A stretch of 64,000 bases of DNA from Isochrysis galbana (GCA_018136815.1 CM030940.1:4054245-4118244), one strand, 5' to 3'. Shown: positions 42,840-56,200, counted from the stretch's first letter. Translations and numbers: made by a program. Notes: generated by a model not told the origin, from the sequence alone.

Positions 42840-43975
42840 CCAACCGATCAGATACATCGGACCACTAAAAGGCCTGCCCGGAACCCGCACTCCGCACTCC
42901 GAACCAGGCCCATGGTAGCGCACCTGGGCCGAACCCCGGATACCAAAGACAAAGGAATGACGGGGGGAAGGGGAAGAGGTGGAGGGATGGGAACGGAAGG
43001 GCGTTGTCAGAGCGGATAGGGGGGTACCCTTACGACCCTAATATAGTAGGTGTGTAGCCCAGAAATAAAATAATTAATGTTATATCCTAGCCAACCCCAC
43101 TAGCTAATTGGACACAACTTTTTCGTCCCGGAATCCCGCCATGCCTGACGAGCCAGGTGTCCGAGTGCTACCGGGGGGAGGGGGCACTGCCCCCTCCCCT
43201 CGATATTTGTCCTCCCCCCAGTGCACGCACCGACCCCGCGCACCCCAGCACGTCCTCTCCTCGAGTCCACGCTGGGGGAAAACCCCTTTCGGGTAAAAGC
43301 AACGCAGGGGGGGGGGGGGCACTCGTGAATGGGGGCCCAGGAGCGCTAATCTCTCCTCGCCGAAGCGAGTGGCCGCGGCAGGCCGCGGCCCTTCCCTCCT
43401 GGCTCTGGCGCCCCCGTCTTCTCTTACCCAAACGGGGCGAGAAGACACGTTTCTGCCGGAGGGGAGAGCTGCCGCTCCCCCTCCCCTCCCTCTTCCCTTT
43501 TCCTCCTCTCTTCCCTGCGGCGGGGGCCCATGGCGCGCGCCTGCGGCCCCTCTTCAGGTCCCCAGGAGGCCGGCAGGGGCCAGGGAGCGCAGCTCAGGGG
43601 GCAGGTGAGGCTGGGGCATGGCCCTGGCCCCTCCTGCCTCTCCCTCGCTGGCTCTCGAGCCCCTGCCAGTCGACTGGAGCTGGCTGGGGGGTCCTGATCA
43701 GGGGGGCCCAGGGGGAGGAGGGGCTGGTCAGAGGGATGGGCAGGCCACGACGGGCCAGGGCGGGCGAGTCAGGCCGGCCTGTGGGGAGAGGAATGGGTCA
43801 GCAGGGCTGTGTGCTCCTGGCAGGGCATCAGGCGTGCCAGGAGAGTGAGTGGTTCCTCCCCCACGGCAGGGGAGGAGTGGAGAGAGAGGGGGGTCCGTGC
43901 CCCCCCATGGGCGAACTAAGTATAAACTTAGTTGAGGTGTGTAGCCCAGAATCTTTGGATGCTTTTTTAACCTTA
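42840..43975 (-). mobile_element. Retroposon family B, copy 4 (reverse), interrupted by family A
   Basis: The reversed blocks GGTAGCGCACCTGGGCCGAA and CCCCGGATACCAAAGACAAA with AGAGGTGGAGGGATGGGA match the 61085-61290 copy. The head (TAGGTGTGTAGCCCAGAA) is cut at 43064 and resumes at 43952 as TCTTTGGATGCTTTTTT, after a family A insertion. Confidence 0.65.
43065..43934 (+). mobile_element. Retroposon family A, complete copy (870 bp), nested in family B
   Basis: It is flanked by an exact 17-bp direct repeat, AGGTGTGTAGCCCAGAA, at 43048-43064 and 43935-43951; the repeat belongs to the family B head. The element ends AACTAAGTATAAACTTAGTTG with a perfect 8-bp-arm palindrome. It is longer at its 5' side than copies L and R and differs from them over the first 330 bases, so family A has at least two 5' variants. 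Confidence 0.85.
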
Positions 43976-45112
43976 GTTGTTGTTACTTTTCTCTTAGGGG
44001 TCTCTACCCTTGCACGATCCGTTCACCGGCTGAAACGGCCACAACCGCCGTAACGCCAAACGCCGTAACCGACTCAACCGCCGTAATCGACTCAACCGCC
44101 GATTACGTCGACACAAACAAAACCCCAACCAGAACAAATTCAAATGCTTTGCACTCCACCTAGTCACCTAGTCATAGCTAGGCCTTGGGTCCACAGCGCA
44201 CATGAAGCCTTGCGCTTCTCAATGCCGGACGAGCAGTTGCCGCGCGCGCCGGACGATCCTGCGGTACTCGCGCAGGCGGACAGGCGGAAGGTCGGCGCGC
44301 GCGCGAGGGGGGTTGCAAAAGGCTTAACACCCCAGATCACAGATCAAGATCAAGATATTCGGATCTCACGGTCTCACCACTCACCACTTCTCCACTTGGT
44401 GGTGTCGGTAGGAGTAAAATGTCAAATGCACGACGGGGAATGCATATTCACTCCTACATATTGCATCCAGGCTTGGTGGTAGGGGATCATGTTGTCGTGG
44501 TCGCGGCGCCCGTTTCGGCGCGTCTTTCCATGGTCGATCATATACCCATCGATCCTATCATCTAGTAGTATCATCTACTTCCATCATGATATCATAATGG
44601 CCCACAAGAAAAGAAGCAACGACGCCGGCGCGCGCCCCACGGGCACAAGCTCTCTCTCAAATCCCCTCCTACTCCCTCTCTCGCCTCGGTGCTCTTCCTC
44701 ACCACTCACGACGTACTTGACGCCTTGCACCGTTCTTCTTTTCTCTCCTCCCGTGAGCCCCGTCTTTTGCCCCCCCTCTCCCTCCCCCCCCCCCCTTCCC
44801 TCTTCCCGCCGCCAGCTGTCCCTTCCTTCACTCCCCACGAAAACAGCCCCTCTCGCGCGCGCGGGAGTGGTAGTTGTCCGCCACCCGCCACACACCGCCC
44901 GAGGCCCTCCCCCGCGCCTCCCCTCCTCGCCGCACCCGCTTTTCCCCCTCTTTCCCCCCCGCCCCCCCCCTCCCTCCCAACCCCCCCCCCCCCCCCTCCC
45001 TCCCACTCACCCTTCCGCGCGCGCCGCCGCTCGTCGCCAACCCGCCCCTGCCACACCCCCACCCCGTCTCCCTCCTTTGCGCTTTCGTCCACCGAACCCT
45101 CCGCCCAGACAG

Positions 45113-45690
45113 ATGGATGTGTGCAGTGGAAGCAGCAGCCCCCTTCGCCAGCCCACAGGGCTGCGCAACCGCCGCAACGCTGAGAGGCCGCCCGACCACG
45201 AGAATGAGCCGCTTGCCACCACGCCCGTACCGAGGCTGCGCACGCCCACGCCGGCGGCCACCGTGCCCCGGGCGAAGCATAGCGGGATGGGGATGAGTTG
45301 TCAAACGTCGATCAGGCACCTCAATGTGCGTCGAATGCCGCTGGGCACAGTGACCAAGCATCCAGGTGTGACCAATGTGCTGCAGGTGCGAGAGCGCCTC
45401 CTGCCTACTCACTGCTGTGCACTGCTCTCCCAGCCGGACTCATTCGGCGGGACCTTCGCCCGTCCCAGGTTCGCTTGCCATGATGGTGTGTCTTCTGCTC
45501 CAGCATATCGAATTCGCCGGGCTGGTCGACTTGGAGTCAATCAACCAACGAGGCATTGGCAACAAGAGTGCCACCGCCTGCAGTGGCCGGAAGGGCGCTA
45601 CAGCGGCACAACCCCTTACATGCCACCCATTATGGCTGCTAGATTCTTGCGGATCTCAGCCGTGTCGCCACAGTACTATGCATAGCATCG
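45113..45690 (+). CDS. Hypothetical protein, partial model
   Basis: An open frame begins at the ATG at 45113 (MDVCSGSSSPLRQPTGLRNR) and runs to a GT donor after 45385 (VTNVLQ). It includes CQTSIRHLNVRRMPLGTVTK. A later segment up to about 45690 stays open in two frames, so the second exon cannot be placed with certainty; one option starts after the acceptor at about 45503 (TCTGCTCCAG). Upstream, 44700-45100 is CT-rich and promoter-like. I recognise no domain. The model is weak. Confidence 0.3.
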
Positions 45691-45799
45691 AGCATACGTC
45701 TGAACGGCGCTCGCGGTTCAGATGCAAGGCAGGAGGTATCGAGACGTGGCACGGCGTGAGTCGTGCACCAACCCTGAATCGCTCCTTGTCTTTTTGACT

Positions 45800-47120
45800 T
45801 TGTCTGCTCGTCCATTTCTGTGCGTACAAGTCTGGTCGCGCCGCATCTCCGTGGAGTCGGAAACCATTTATATCTTCACTTGTTAGTGTCAGCGCAGCTT
45901 GATCGATCAGTGTGTGCGAGTCACGCGCCTGAACAGGCGAGGCGTACTTCGGCAGTTGTAGACTGTGTTTGTCTTCTGGCTTCTTGTGCTCCTACGTCGT
46001 CAAGAGCTGTCTCTCTCCTCTTCCTTCCGTGGTTTCGTGCCTACCGTCAGTGCCATGTCTGATGTGGTATGTCAAGCCCAGGGCCTCAGTCGGACTGGGG
46101 GAGCGCATGTCTGGGTGCTCGTGTCTTTGCTATTGGCCATGGTCTGTGCAGCGCTATGGTCTGCGCCGTGTCTCATGTCTTCGAATCAATGTTTGCTTGC
46201 ATGTCCAAAAAGCTTGAGTCTGGAGTGCTGCCCAGCAGCGAGTGTGTGAGATCGTAGCATTTCCTTGCCGTGATTGGCATTCCGAGATTGATGAGGCTAT
46301 GCCAAGCCACTATCCACTATGGTTTGCCGTTGCTGCGCACAGCGTGCGCTTGCACCTTGGCCCGCGTGCGCAGCGTTGGCGGCATGTTTTGATACTTCTT
46401 TCTGCCAGACGGGACTGGGCAGACAACCGAAAAAGATAATAAACCTTAACGACCTGAGCCCCGTCTTCACACTGGTAGCCCGGTCACTCAATAGGGGGTG
46501 CGGAGGGTATCCTCAATCCTCGGTAATGGGCAAACAAGGTGTCGTTCCGTCAATTGTGGGACATGAGTCGAATTGAGCGATCGAATGTCCACAGTTGTTA
46601 TTTTAAAATTAAATGTAGACTAGCGTAACATTCCCTGCTTCCCGCGACGCGTGTCCCCCCCACGGAGGGCGCCGTGTCGGCGCTTTTCGATTGTGATTAC
46701 TTGTAATTATGGGCACGGCGCGATGTGCGATGTGCATCGGCTCCCCCTGCGGGCCCCGCGCAGTGGTAGGCGCCGAGGAGGCGGCGGCCATTGGTGGCGT
46801 GCTCCCGACCAGGCACGACCCCGAAGAAGTGGTCTTCCCGGTGTGGTGAGGCGGCTGTGGAATGGGTGGGTGGGTTGTGTCCGCTTAGCGTTTTCGTACA
46901 TAATACTATCGATCGCCATTTACAAAAAAAAGACTAACTGGCCTCCCCACCTCTCTCGTCTCTCTCTTCCTCCCCCCTCCCCCTCCCCCCCCCCCCCCCC
47001 CTCCCCCCCCCCCCTCTCTCCCCCTTCCCCATCCACCACGTACACCCACACCCACACCGACACATCGTCCCTCTCTCGCCCCCCCCCCCCCCCCTCCCCG
47101 GGAGCCGTGAGCTGAGATCG
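45800..47120. other. Intergenic with C-runs; short repeat E
   Basis: The repeat E core GGACTGGGCAGACAACCGAA is at about 46412-46450. C-runs lie at 46988-47000 and 47085-47094. No gene is supported. Confidence 0.5.
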
Positions 47121-48136
47121 AATGGATTCGACCAAGAAGATGCGGTGAGTCCGTCACGTGCAACGCTCTGTCGATTCACTGCCAATGTGTCTCCTTCTGA
47201 CTGGGCACCCCTCATCTCCCTCCCCTCCCCCCCCCCGCCCCTCCCTCCTCCTCCTTCCTCCTCCGCCCCCACACTGCACAGGGCCCTCGTCACTCGCTCC
47301 TCACGTGTGCGCAACGTCTGGTTGGATCTGCAGCTGGAGTGGGGAGACATTGGCCGTGTTTTTTTCCCTGAGCAATGTAGACGGGAGGGTCCCATGCCGC
47401 CTCCACCTGGGGTCCGCCGCCGCCTCACGGAGGCCGAGGAGGGGCGATGCGCCAGCTCCTCCCGCCGCTCCCGCGCGACATGCCCTCGCTGACCGAGTGG
47501 AGGTACGCGGCCCTGGAAGCTGCGCGCACTGGGCGGCTGCCCGCGCTGCGACTCTTGCCCCTTCCGCTCGTGCAGAGCGTCAAGATCAGCACCTACGGCA
47601 TGGACGTGGGCGACGTGTGCCCCTTCCTGCGGGCCATCTCGCACGTGGAGACGCTGTCGCTGGTGTTTGACAACATATACCGCACGTCGCCGCGGTTCAA
47701 GTGGGAAGGCTCGCCAATGGACACGACCCGCCTCCTTCTGTCGGGCGAGGAGAAGCACCTGCCCGAATGGCACCTGCAACGTGTGATCACATCGGGGGCA
47801 TTCGTCAACGTGACCCACCTGTCGCTCTTCATGTGCTTCTTGCGGTCCACCCGGCTGAAGGAGCGCTTGCCTCACCTGCACCACCTCACGCTGAACAATG
47901 TGAGGGGCACCTCGCAGGCCTTGCGCGCTCTCATGACCGGTGTTTCCGTGATCGAACTTGGTCGGGTCCACCCTCACAATCTCGTCATCGGCGGCCACCA
48001 CTGCACATTCCTGCACGTCGATGACACCGAGGCGGCTGTGAGTGTGCACTTTTGCGATCAGCCAATCCCCAACTATGTGCACGTCCCTAGGGGAGTTGTG
48101 GTGACGAGTGATGTCCAGACGGCCCCCGTGAGCTGA
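47121..48136 (+). CDS. Leucine-rich protein, possibly F-box-like, with an unresolved frame change
   Basis: A start at 47121 (MDSTKKMR) is followed by a GT donor. An acceptor at 47281 (CTGCACAG) opens RALVTRSSRVRNVWLDLQLEWGDIGRV. The main frame, from about 47447 to 48136, carries SLTEWRYAALEAARTGRLPALRLLPL, VETLSLVFDNIYRTS, VNVTHLSLFMCFL and HHLTLNNVRGTS, which look like irregular leucine-rich repeats. The two frames do not join directly: they differ by one base around the T-run at 47365-47371. A short unseen intron, or a sequencing or real frameshift, would explain this. The order of a short N-terminal motif and irregular LRRs recalls F-box/LRR proteins, but I see no clear F-box. Confidence 0.5.
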
Positions 48137-48286
48137 CGTCTCAATCTTTTGGAGCGACTCTGGGTGTGAGTTGATTGTGCGTGAAATGGAAATATCTCAT
48201 AGTATTTTTTTTGTGAAAAAGCTTGCTCAGGGACACGCGACGCGCCCACGGCTCAGGGTGTATTCCCGCTCAAAGACGGGTCCTCC

Positions 48287-48470
48287 CATTATTTCACTCA
48301 TCTTCTTCACCCTCCTCCTCTTCTTCACCCTCCTCCTCTTCTTCACCCTCCTCCTCTGCCGCCTTGTACATATCTGTGTACCCGTCGCTGTCTTCATCCA
48401 AGAGGTCCTCGTCAAAGTCCTCTCCTGACGCGGGCGGGCAGCCATTCTCCAGCGCCCATGGAAGCAAGGA
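48287..48470 (-). pseudogene. Possible 3' end of an ankyrin-repeat gene with acidic tail
   Basis: On the minus strand a frame reads NPSLLPWALENGCPPASGED, then FDEDLLDEDSDGYTDMYKAA and a run of Glu with Gly up to the stop at about 48287. 'WALENGCP' is the usual ending of the ankyrin repeats found in many algal and amoebal genes (LxWARxNGCPW). No further repeats are found upstream in the same frame, so this is a remnant or a last exon with others unseen. The tail DNA is a GAAGAGGAGGAGGGT tandem repeat. Confidence 0.35.
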
Positions 48471-48719
48471 GGGGTTGCGCGCCGCCAGAGCCCGCTGTCG
48501 AGTCGAGCGCTACCGGAGGGCTCTGAGCCACTCCGTCGCGAGCGGCACCGGCGGCTAGCGCGGCGCTTTGTCCCTCCTCCCCACCGGGAGTCGGGTGAAT
48601 GAAATTCTGGACTGGGTCGGGCAACCCCATTCGGGTGTATGGACAGGGAACGAACGGCGAACGAAGGACTGTGGGGCGGCGAGGCGCTCCTAGCGGCCCT
48701 AGTGTGTTGGGCTTTAAGA

Positions 48720-50204
48720 GATTGTTAGACCTACAAAGAACTCTTCCCTCAGGGAGGGAGCCTAGGCTGCTTGAGTGCAGCGACGCAGCGAACAACGACG
48801 GACAAAGAGCCTGAGAACAACAGGATACACCGACTCACGAACACACCGGAATCATTCACCCAAACAAAGCAAATTATCAAGCAACCGCGACCCCAAATCA
48901 CCGATAACTCAAACACGTCGCGAGAGACGGAGAGAGAGAGCGAGAGAGAGAGAGACTCCGCAGCGACGGCCGGAGCGTGTCTCCGTTGTAACTTCCCACG
49001 TAGCGGAGAGTCCGAAGGGGAGCGTCATGTCGCGCGACCACGGCGATCACTTTGGATACAGATCGCAACGAGATGTCTTCACGACCGAATAAATCTTGCC
49101 GTTGAGCGTGAGCCTTCTAGACGCTTCTAACGAACAACCCTGAGTAGCAACCAAGGGGAAGAAACACCAAAGGGGCCAAGGCTTGCATGTAACTTGCATC
49201 AAGGGGAAAGATTCCCTCACCTAGGAAGCGAACCTACACCGATCTCCAAGGGGAGATGGCAAATTAAACCTCAAATCTCGAGCGGCTAGAGCAACCGACT
49301 CGCTCGCCAAACACCTTGACCGAGAAGAAAGAAGCAAGGACCTACAAGCCAAGGGTAGCGGACCTAGGGAATGTGAGAGGAAGTTTCCGAACGCCAACGC
49401 GAACGCCAAACGCGGGAAGGCAACGAAACCCTAACCAGGCCAAGCAGAACCTATGAAGAACAGGCCTGGACGACAACGAAAGTCAGCAGGTCCCAAGAAA
49501 GAACCGGAACCCAACAAGAAACGACAAGCCTTGCAAGAAGCTAAACAAGCCTTCACAAGGTAACCTGAGAGCCTGAGACAAGCGCGCAGCGAGTGACAGG
49601 CGACCTGGCTCCTTTGGGTCAAGATTACCCGAAAGGAGGAAACCTGGAATCTAGACCTGACAAACAGGCTAGAAGGAACGAAACGAGAACTCGAATTCTA
49701 GATCGCTAGGGACGAACCCTACCAACCTAGGTATGCCTGAGCTTCACCGTGTGGCCGCACGGCGAAGGACCTGGAATCAAGAGCCTGGAAATCGCATCAT
49801 CTGGGATGAATGCGACACCCCCCGACTAAGATCGAGACGTCTCCCGATGTCGAGCGGTGAACCTGGAAACAGAGACCTGGAAACTGGAACCTGAGCTGAC
49901 CAGAGGTCAGAATCGGAACAAGAAGCAACGGAACATAGCGAGCGAAACGTGGAGACAAGAACACCCTTTGGATCCAAAGCGAGCACGAAATCGGCGGCTT
50001 AACGCGGCGGCCTCTTTCGTACGCACTGCCCCACCCACTTCTCCCTTTTACAGGAGCTTTGCTCGGGTGTTGCGCCGGGTGTAGAGCGCAGGCAGCACGC
50101 GTTCATCACCTCCATGATTCGCTCGGACGGAAACTTGAACTCGGAGCCCTAGCCGAGGCGTGGGGCTAGCCTAGAGGGACGGGTCCCTTACCCAAGACAT
50201 GGGA
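48720..50204 (-). other. 3' flank of the chromovirus, possible LTR
   Basis: Directly downstream of pol on the minus strand lies a purine tract, AAAAGGGAGAAGTGGGTGGG (about 50035-50055), which resembles a polypurine tract. The sequence beyond, towards 48.7 kb, is moderately AT-rich, full of short GCCAAGG/CCTAGG-type words and free of genes; this is what a 3' LTR of about 1.3 kb might look like. No second copy is found on the other side of gag, so the LTR is not confirmed. Confidence 0.35.
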
Positions 50205-53200
50205 TCAACGAGAATGGAGCCTGGATCGAGTGCGCGACGACGGCGCATCGAGAACGGGAGGAAGAGGAGTATCCCTGGCCGACGAAGAAGTTGCTTCCGG
50301 GGACTCAACATCTTCTGGACAAGTCTCTTCGACGGAGCGATCATAATCATCAAGCAAATCAGAACAACGACGGAGCAACTCGGAACGAGGCTCCCAGGTG
50401 GCTTCTCGAATAGAATAGCCACGCCACTTCACGAGGTACTCGATAGAACCGCCATGGCTACGACGATCGAGCAACTTTTCAACGATGTACTCGTCGTCAG
50501 CCAGCGGCTCTTCATCAACGAAAGTATGATACGGCCGGAGGTTCGAGATATGCACCTCCTCCTTGACTAACCGGTTCTCCAAATCACGGAGTCGGTACCT
50601 AGTGTCGGACAGAGCCTCTACGACGCGGTAGGGACCCGAGTAGATGAATTGCAACTTGTTGGCACGGCCTGGTAATCGCATGCAGACGCGATCCCCAGGT
50701 TCGAAACGCGCTGGTCTTTGAGACTTGATGGTAGCGTCACGGGCCGACTCAGCCTGAGCGGCTAGGGTAGCCTCGAGAGCGCTGGACCATGAGAGGCGGA
50801 GGCTCGCATTGAGCCTGGATGCGTACGAGCGAACGTCGGCGGACGCCGCCTCGAGAGCAGTTGGCGAAACGGTCTTCGGATCAGAGAGTTGAGCGGGCAG
50901 ACGCAGCTCACGCCCAAAGATCAAAGACGCTGGAGACCGGGAGGTAACACGACCGGAAGAAGCCCTCAACGAGAGGAGTAGGAACGGCAAATGGTCGACC
51001 CAATGGCTGCCACCCTCGTTCGAGGCGCGCATTAAACGGATGAGCGTTTGCTGAGCGCGTTCGACGAAGCCTACACCTTCATGTCGGTACGGCTCTGTAC
51101 TCGACAAATCAGTCCCGGTGAGCTCCAGAATACGCGAAACAAGAACCGAACAAAGATTCGAACCGGCGTCGGTTCGAAGCTGCCTAGGGACTCCATAACG
51201 CGTCACAATCAAGCGGATGAACATGTCCAAGGCCACTTCCGACGAGGGATCCCCATTCGACGGCTCAGCCTCAATCCATCGAGTGAGCGAGTCGATGAAG
51301 ACGACCAGCTTGTCGTAACCCGAGACTCCAGGCACGAAGTTGTGAGTGGGAGCCAGCGAGAGCACGTCGCAGTAGACCACATCAAAGGGGTAGGTACCCA
51401 CGGAGAGACCGGAGGGCGACGCTAGAGCCCTCGGTAGCGGCTTGGCGAGGGTACACTCGTGGCATTCCCGGACGTAGGATGCAACGTCGGAAGACATGCC
51501 CGGCCAGTATACCCGAGTACGAAGAAGACCAGACATACGAGAAACTCCGAGGTGACCGGAGCGATCGTGGTAGGCAAAAAGGTAGCGAGACCGCAACGAG
51601 GGCGGAATGTAGAGCACTAGCGAGTTCGGGTCGGTGGAGTCAGGAACGGTGCGATAGTAGACGAGCCCATCGTGAACGACGAAACGGCGAAACATCTTGG
51701 ATTGCTGAGCGGGAACAGGAGCGACAGAACTGGAACACGAATCATCTTCGGCAATGGGGCCTGAGGCGGCGGCCTGCCGAGGCGACCCTTGGCCTGATGG
51801 CTCGTGATTGACCGTCTCTCTTGAGCCTAGGAGTGGCTCTACGAACGGATCTTCCGCCAGGGCCGCTCTCATCTCTTCGGAAGTCGGCGTACCCGGAGCC
51901 AAATAACTGGACTGGATGGCGGGCCCGGAATCGGAGGCTCGACGACGAGATCGATCCAAAGCTTGAAGCCCTCGCGCCGTAGCTACGGAGCGCGTGATGG
52001 CAGCCACCGGATGGGACCGTTCCTGCTCGGCTAGAGACTCTAAGCCAGGCTCACGTACCGCTAGCGGCGCTGGGCCGGCGAGTGGTTCATCTTCGTGTTC
52101 CGGCTCCAGGGATGCTAGCCGGGACAGCCCGTCAGCATCCTGATGAACAGCTCCTGGTTTATGTTCGACGTCGAACCGGTACTCAGCCAACTTGAGAGCC
52201 CACCGAGTCAGCCGAGAGGCTGGCCCACCGGCTACTTGATCCTTCATGGTATGCAGCCATCGCAGCGCGGAGTGGTCGACGACTAACTTGAACCGACGCC
52301 CCCAAAGGTAGGGTCGCCAATTTCGGATTGATTCCAGGGCAGCCAAGAGCTCAATCTCAGTCACCGTCCAGTGGCGTTCGGCCGAGGTGAGACTGCGAGC
52401 GTAGTACCCAACGACTCGTTCACGGTTATCGTCTCCTAGCTGCGAGAGGATGCCGGCGATACCCAACTTGCTAGCCCCATCGGTCTTGACGATGAAGGGA
52501 CGATCATCCCTGGGTGGAGTCAAGACGGGCTCCGAGGTGATCGCTGCCTTGAGCTCTTGGATAGCTCGGCGACACTCCTCGGACTGGGACTCCTTTGCCA
52601 CGTCGCAGCCCTTCCGCGTGAGGGCAGTGAGAGGAGCAGCCTTAGCGGCGAATTGGCGAATGAATCGACGATAGTAGGAGCAAAGGCCGAGGAAAGATCG
52701 AACCGCTTCCAAGGAGTTGATGGATGACGGGTCGATGTCGGCGACAGCTGCGACCTTCTTCGGGTCCATCTTGAGACCTTCCCTCGAGACAACGTGACCG
52801 AGGTACTCCGTAGAGGTGGCAAAGAAGACACACTTGGACATCTTGCAGGTCAGGCCGGCCCACTCTAGCCGCTCGAGAACTAGGTCTAGCCGGTGAAGCA
52901 TTTGCTCGAACGAAGCTTGTGCCCTGGCCTCTTCGGAAGGACCCACGCCCGTTGACCAGATGCCCACATCATCGAGGTAAGGCATGCAGATCTCCCACGC
53001 TAGCGCACCGAGAACGATGTCCATCAAGCGGCACATGTAGGAGGGACCTGATTGGATGCCGAACGGTAGAAAGTTGAACTCGTATTTGCCGCGGTGGGTA
53101 GTGAAAGCGGTGATATGTTTGTGCGACTCTTTGATCGGGATGCCCCAAAAGCCAGAGGCTAAATCGAGAGTACATAAAAAGAGAGAACTGAGCGGCCCTT

Positions 53201-56200
53201 GGCCGGACGCTAGCCTATCAATAGCCTCTACAATGAGGGGTAGAGGGCTATCCTCGACGCGTAGCTTGGCGTTCGTGTCGCGGTAGTCCACGCAGAATCG
53301 AACGGAGCCATCTTTCTTGCTGACCAGGACTACTCGGGAAGCCCAAGCCGAATTTGACTTGCGAATAATGCCGGCGGCTTCCATCTTGGCTACCTCCTCT
53401 TCTATGATGAGCTCGCCTGCGCGGCCCACTCTAGACGGAGCATGCCGGTGAGGAACAGCACCGGGGTTGAGTGGCAACTCCACCTCGAGAACATGCGTAT
53501 GGTTTGGAGCCCCCGGGTGCAACGCGAAAGCTTTGATGCGCCGGGCCAAGAGTTGGCGTACTTCTTCTCGTTGATCGTCGGAAAGAAGCCGGTCTGGATC
53601 GATGGTGGCTGAGTCGAGTAGGGCTCGTTGCTCCTCGCTCAGCGCGGTGACAGGGTCACCATCCCCCTCGCTTCCAGTCGGAGTCCAGCCCCGGTGCAAC
53701 TTGAAACGCACCTGGAGCGAAGCTATCGGATGCAGAGACGGCAGGGTCAGCGCATTGACCCCGGTGTGGACGATCGTCACCGCGATGCGGTGATCGTCCG
53801 TGGGCGTGACCACCGTGGGCATTACGAGAGGAGACGAATCGAGAGCCTCGCGATTTGGTAGGCGGTCGACCAGCATCGCGCAGTCCGAATGATCTCGGAG
53901 AGCTAGCGGAACCCTGACCCAGATGGTTGCGCGGTGGAAGGCAGGAATCGTCACCGCTTGCTCCGTGTAGAGAAGGTATTCGGACGAGGTAGACGCCGGA
54001 GCTTTGGCCGCAAACTCGTCGGCAGACTCAAAGAGAGGTGTATAGAGTGGCTGCCTAGCATCAGCAGCAGCCTCACCCTCCGATCCGGCCGGGATCTCTC
54101 GTGTTCCCGTCGACCTCTCCAGAAAGTCGACAGTCAGCGGCTGACCGGGTGACATCGAGATAGCTCCGACGAAGCCGGAGTCCGCGACTGGGGGCGGCGC
54201 CGTGGAAACTCTGACTACACATTCGGAAAGGACTCTTGAAGAGTCTTCTGAATCGCCAGAGGCCGGACGGAGGCGGAGGCTTCCTTCCGAGCTCGCGGCG
54301 TCGAGAGAAATGGTAGCGGAGTGGGCGGCCAAAAAATCGTTCCCGAGCAGAAGCATCGCGTTTCCTTCGATGACCGCGAACGAATGACGGAAGAGGCGAC
54401 CGGACAAGGAGAAGACGAGGCTAGCCCGGCCCCTAGTGATGAGAGGAAGGCCGTCCGGCCCATGTAGGTTGGGGACGGTAGCGTCCGATACGCGTTCGAC
54501 GCAAGCGTCTTCAGGTAGTCGATCGAGAAGAGCAGTGGTGATTACTGACGGGCCCGCTCCAGTGTCAGCCAGGGTGCTGTTCACCGTGAGGGCAACGTCC
54601 GGGAGAACGAACCCTTGAGCTGCGCAGTCGCCATCGGCACGGCAGACCACGAGATCGCGGACATAGAGGCAGTGACGAGGGTAGAGTGGCGGCGGAGTGT
54701 CCGCGATAGATTCTACTGGAAGCGAGGTTCCGGCTCCGGGTGACGGGGTGGTTGGATTGGAGGCTGGCCTGGACGGAGAAGATTCATCGACGTGGGGCAC
54801 TCGCTCGATAGCGGCGGCTACCGTCTGCGGCACGAATGGTATTGAAGAGTATGGGGATGCCTTTGCTGAATTAGAGGGGTTAGGCACGCCATCATAGCCT
54901 AGCCCTCGACGGTCCGTCGGATGCCGAGGTTGATCCATTTGGCGTGACCATTCCTTCTCCAGGGACTTTTGCAAGGCTGTCTTCGGAAGCTTCGACAACT
55001 CGGAAAAACCAGCCGCACTGAGGCCCCTAGCGGCAGCCCCATCGCCACACAATGCCTGTGGAGTACCTTCTCCGTCGGCGGCGTCGGAGGGCTTGGTCTC
55101 GAGGGCCTGCATGCTCCGGTGTTCTGGAGTCTCGGGCGTATCATCTTCTCCCGAGTCCAGCCCAACATCCCCGTTTTCAAGTGGCCTTTCGGCTACGACC
55201 GAACCGGTCGGTTCGGCCACTCCTTCGTCGCCAGCCGTGAAGGAGGCGCTCGGAGATAGTGCATTGATGCCTTGAGAGCCCAGTCGAGACAAGATGGAAG
55301 GTTCCGACGGCTCCGCAGCTGCCGCTTGCTCAGCGATTTCTTGGGCGATGGAAGGCGTGACATCCTGCCACCGATGGACCCCCGAAATTACATCACGATC
55401 GAAGACCTGCCACTTGCTGCGGCGCTTCTTCACCGTGTTTGGAGGGCCTGGCGTTGTAGAGCGGTCCCTTATGGGCCACTCCCACGGCGTGAAGCGGTCT
55501 CCTTTCGCCTCGGTCCCGTCTTGCGATACGATAGTTTCCGAGTCCTCCTGATGAAGCAGGCGAGACGCATCGGCAACGGGGCCTACGTCCGGGATCACGA
55601 CAACCGAATCAGACACTAGCGAACCGCTGGGAGGCGTGAGGTGAGAGCTAGAAGCTGCTTCGCCTCTCCCCTCCATGAAGCGAGCCAGAGCCGTCCTCGG
55701 CTCAGCCAGTTCGAAGCCGGTCGAGCAGAGCGAAGGGCGTTCTCTCAAGCTGGCAGCAGCTTGGGAAATTGCCCAGTCCACCGTGAAGTCGAGCGAACGC
55801 GACGCCTTGGCTTCGCGCGCATAACGGCGCAAGACCGGCATCCACTGGGCCGCCATTGCACCGGCAATGCCCACATAGGTGCGGCTGCGAAGGGCGCCAC
55901 GGTGGGGCGACGGCGATAGATCCGCCATCGCGGATAGACGTCCCTCGACAATCTTCGAAGGCTGCAGGGGCGGGAGTGAAGCCGTCAGGTACAGGCCAGT
56001 TGCTTTTTGATGGCCCGTGCCGTGCTGCCACGGCTGCACAAACTGCCGCGGTCGCAACCCCCCGACTAAGGCGGAGGCTTCCGCGTGCATTCGAGGATTT
56101 TCGACGGCAACGAAAGGCGCGTTGGCGCTTGCCATGGCGAGGAAGACTCTAGCGGCGGATTCGAGAGCCTGGCGTCGTCCCGGCTCCCGATCGAGCCACT

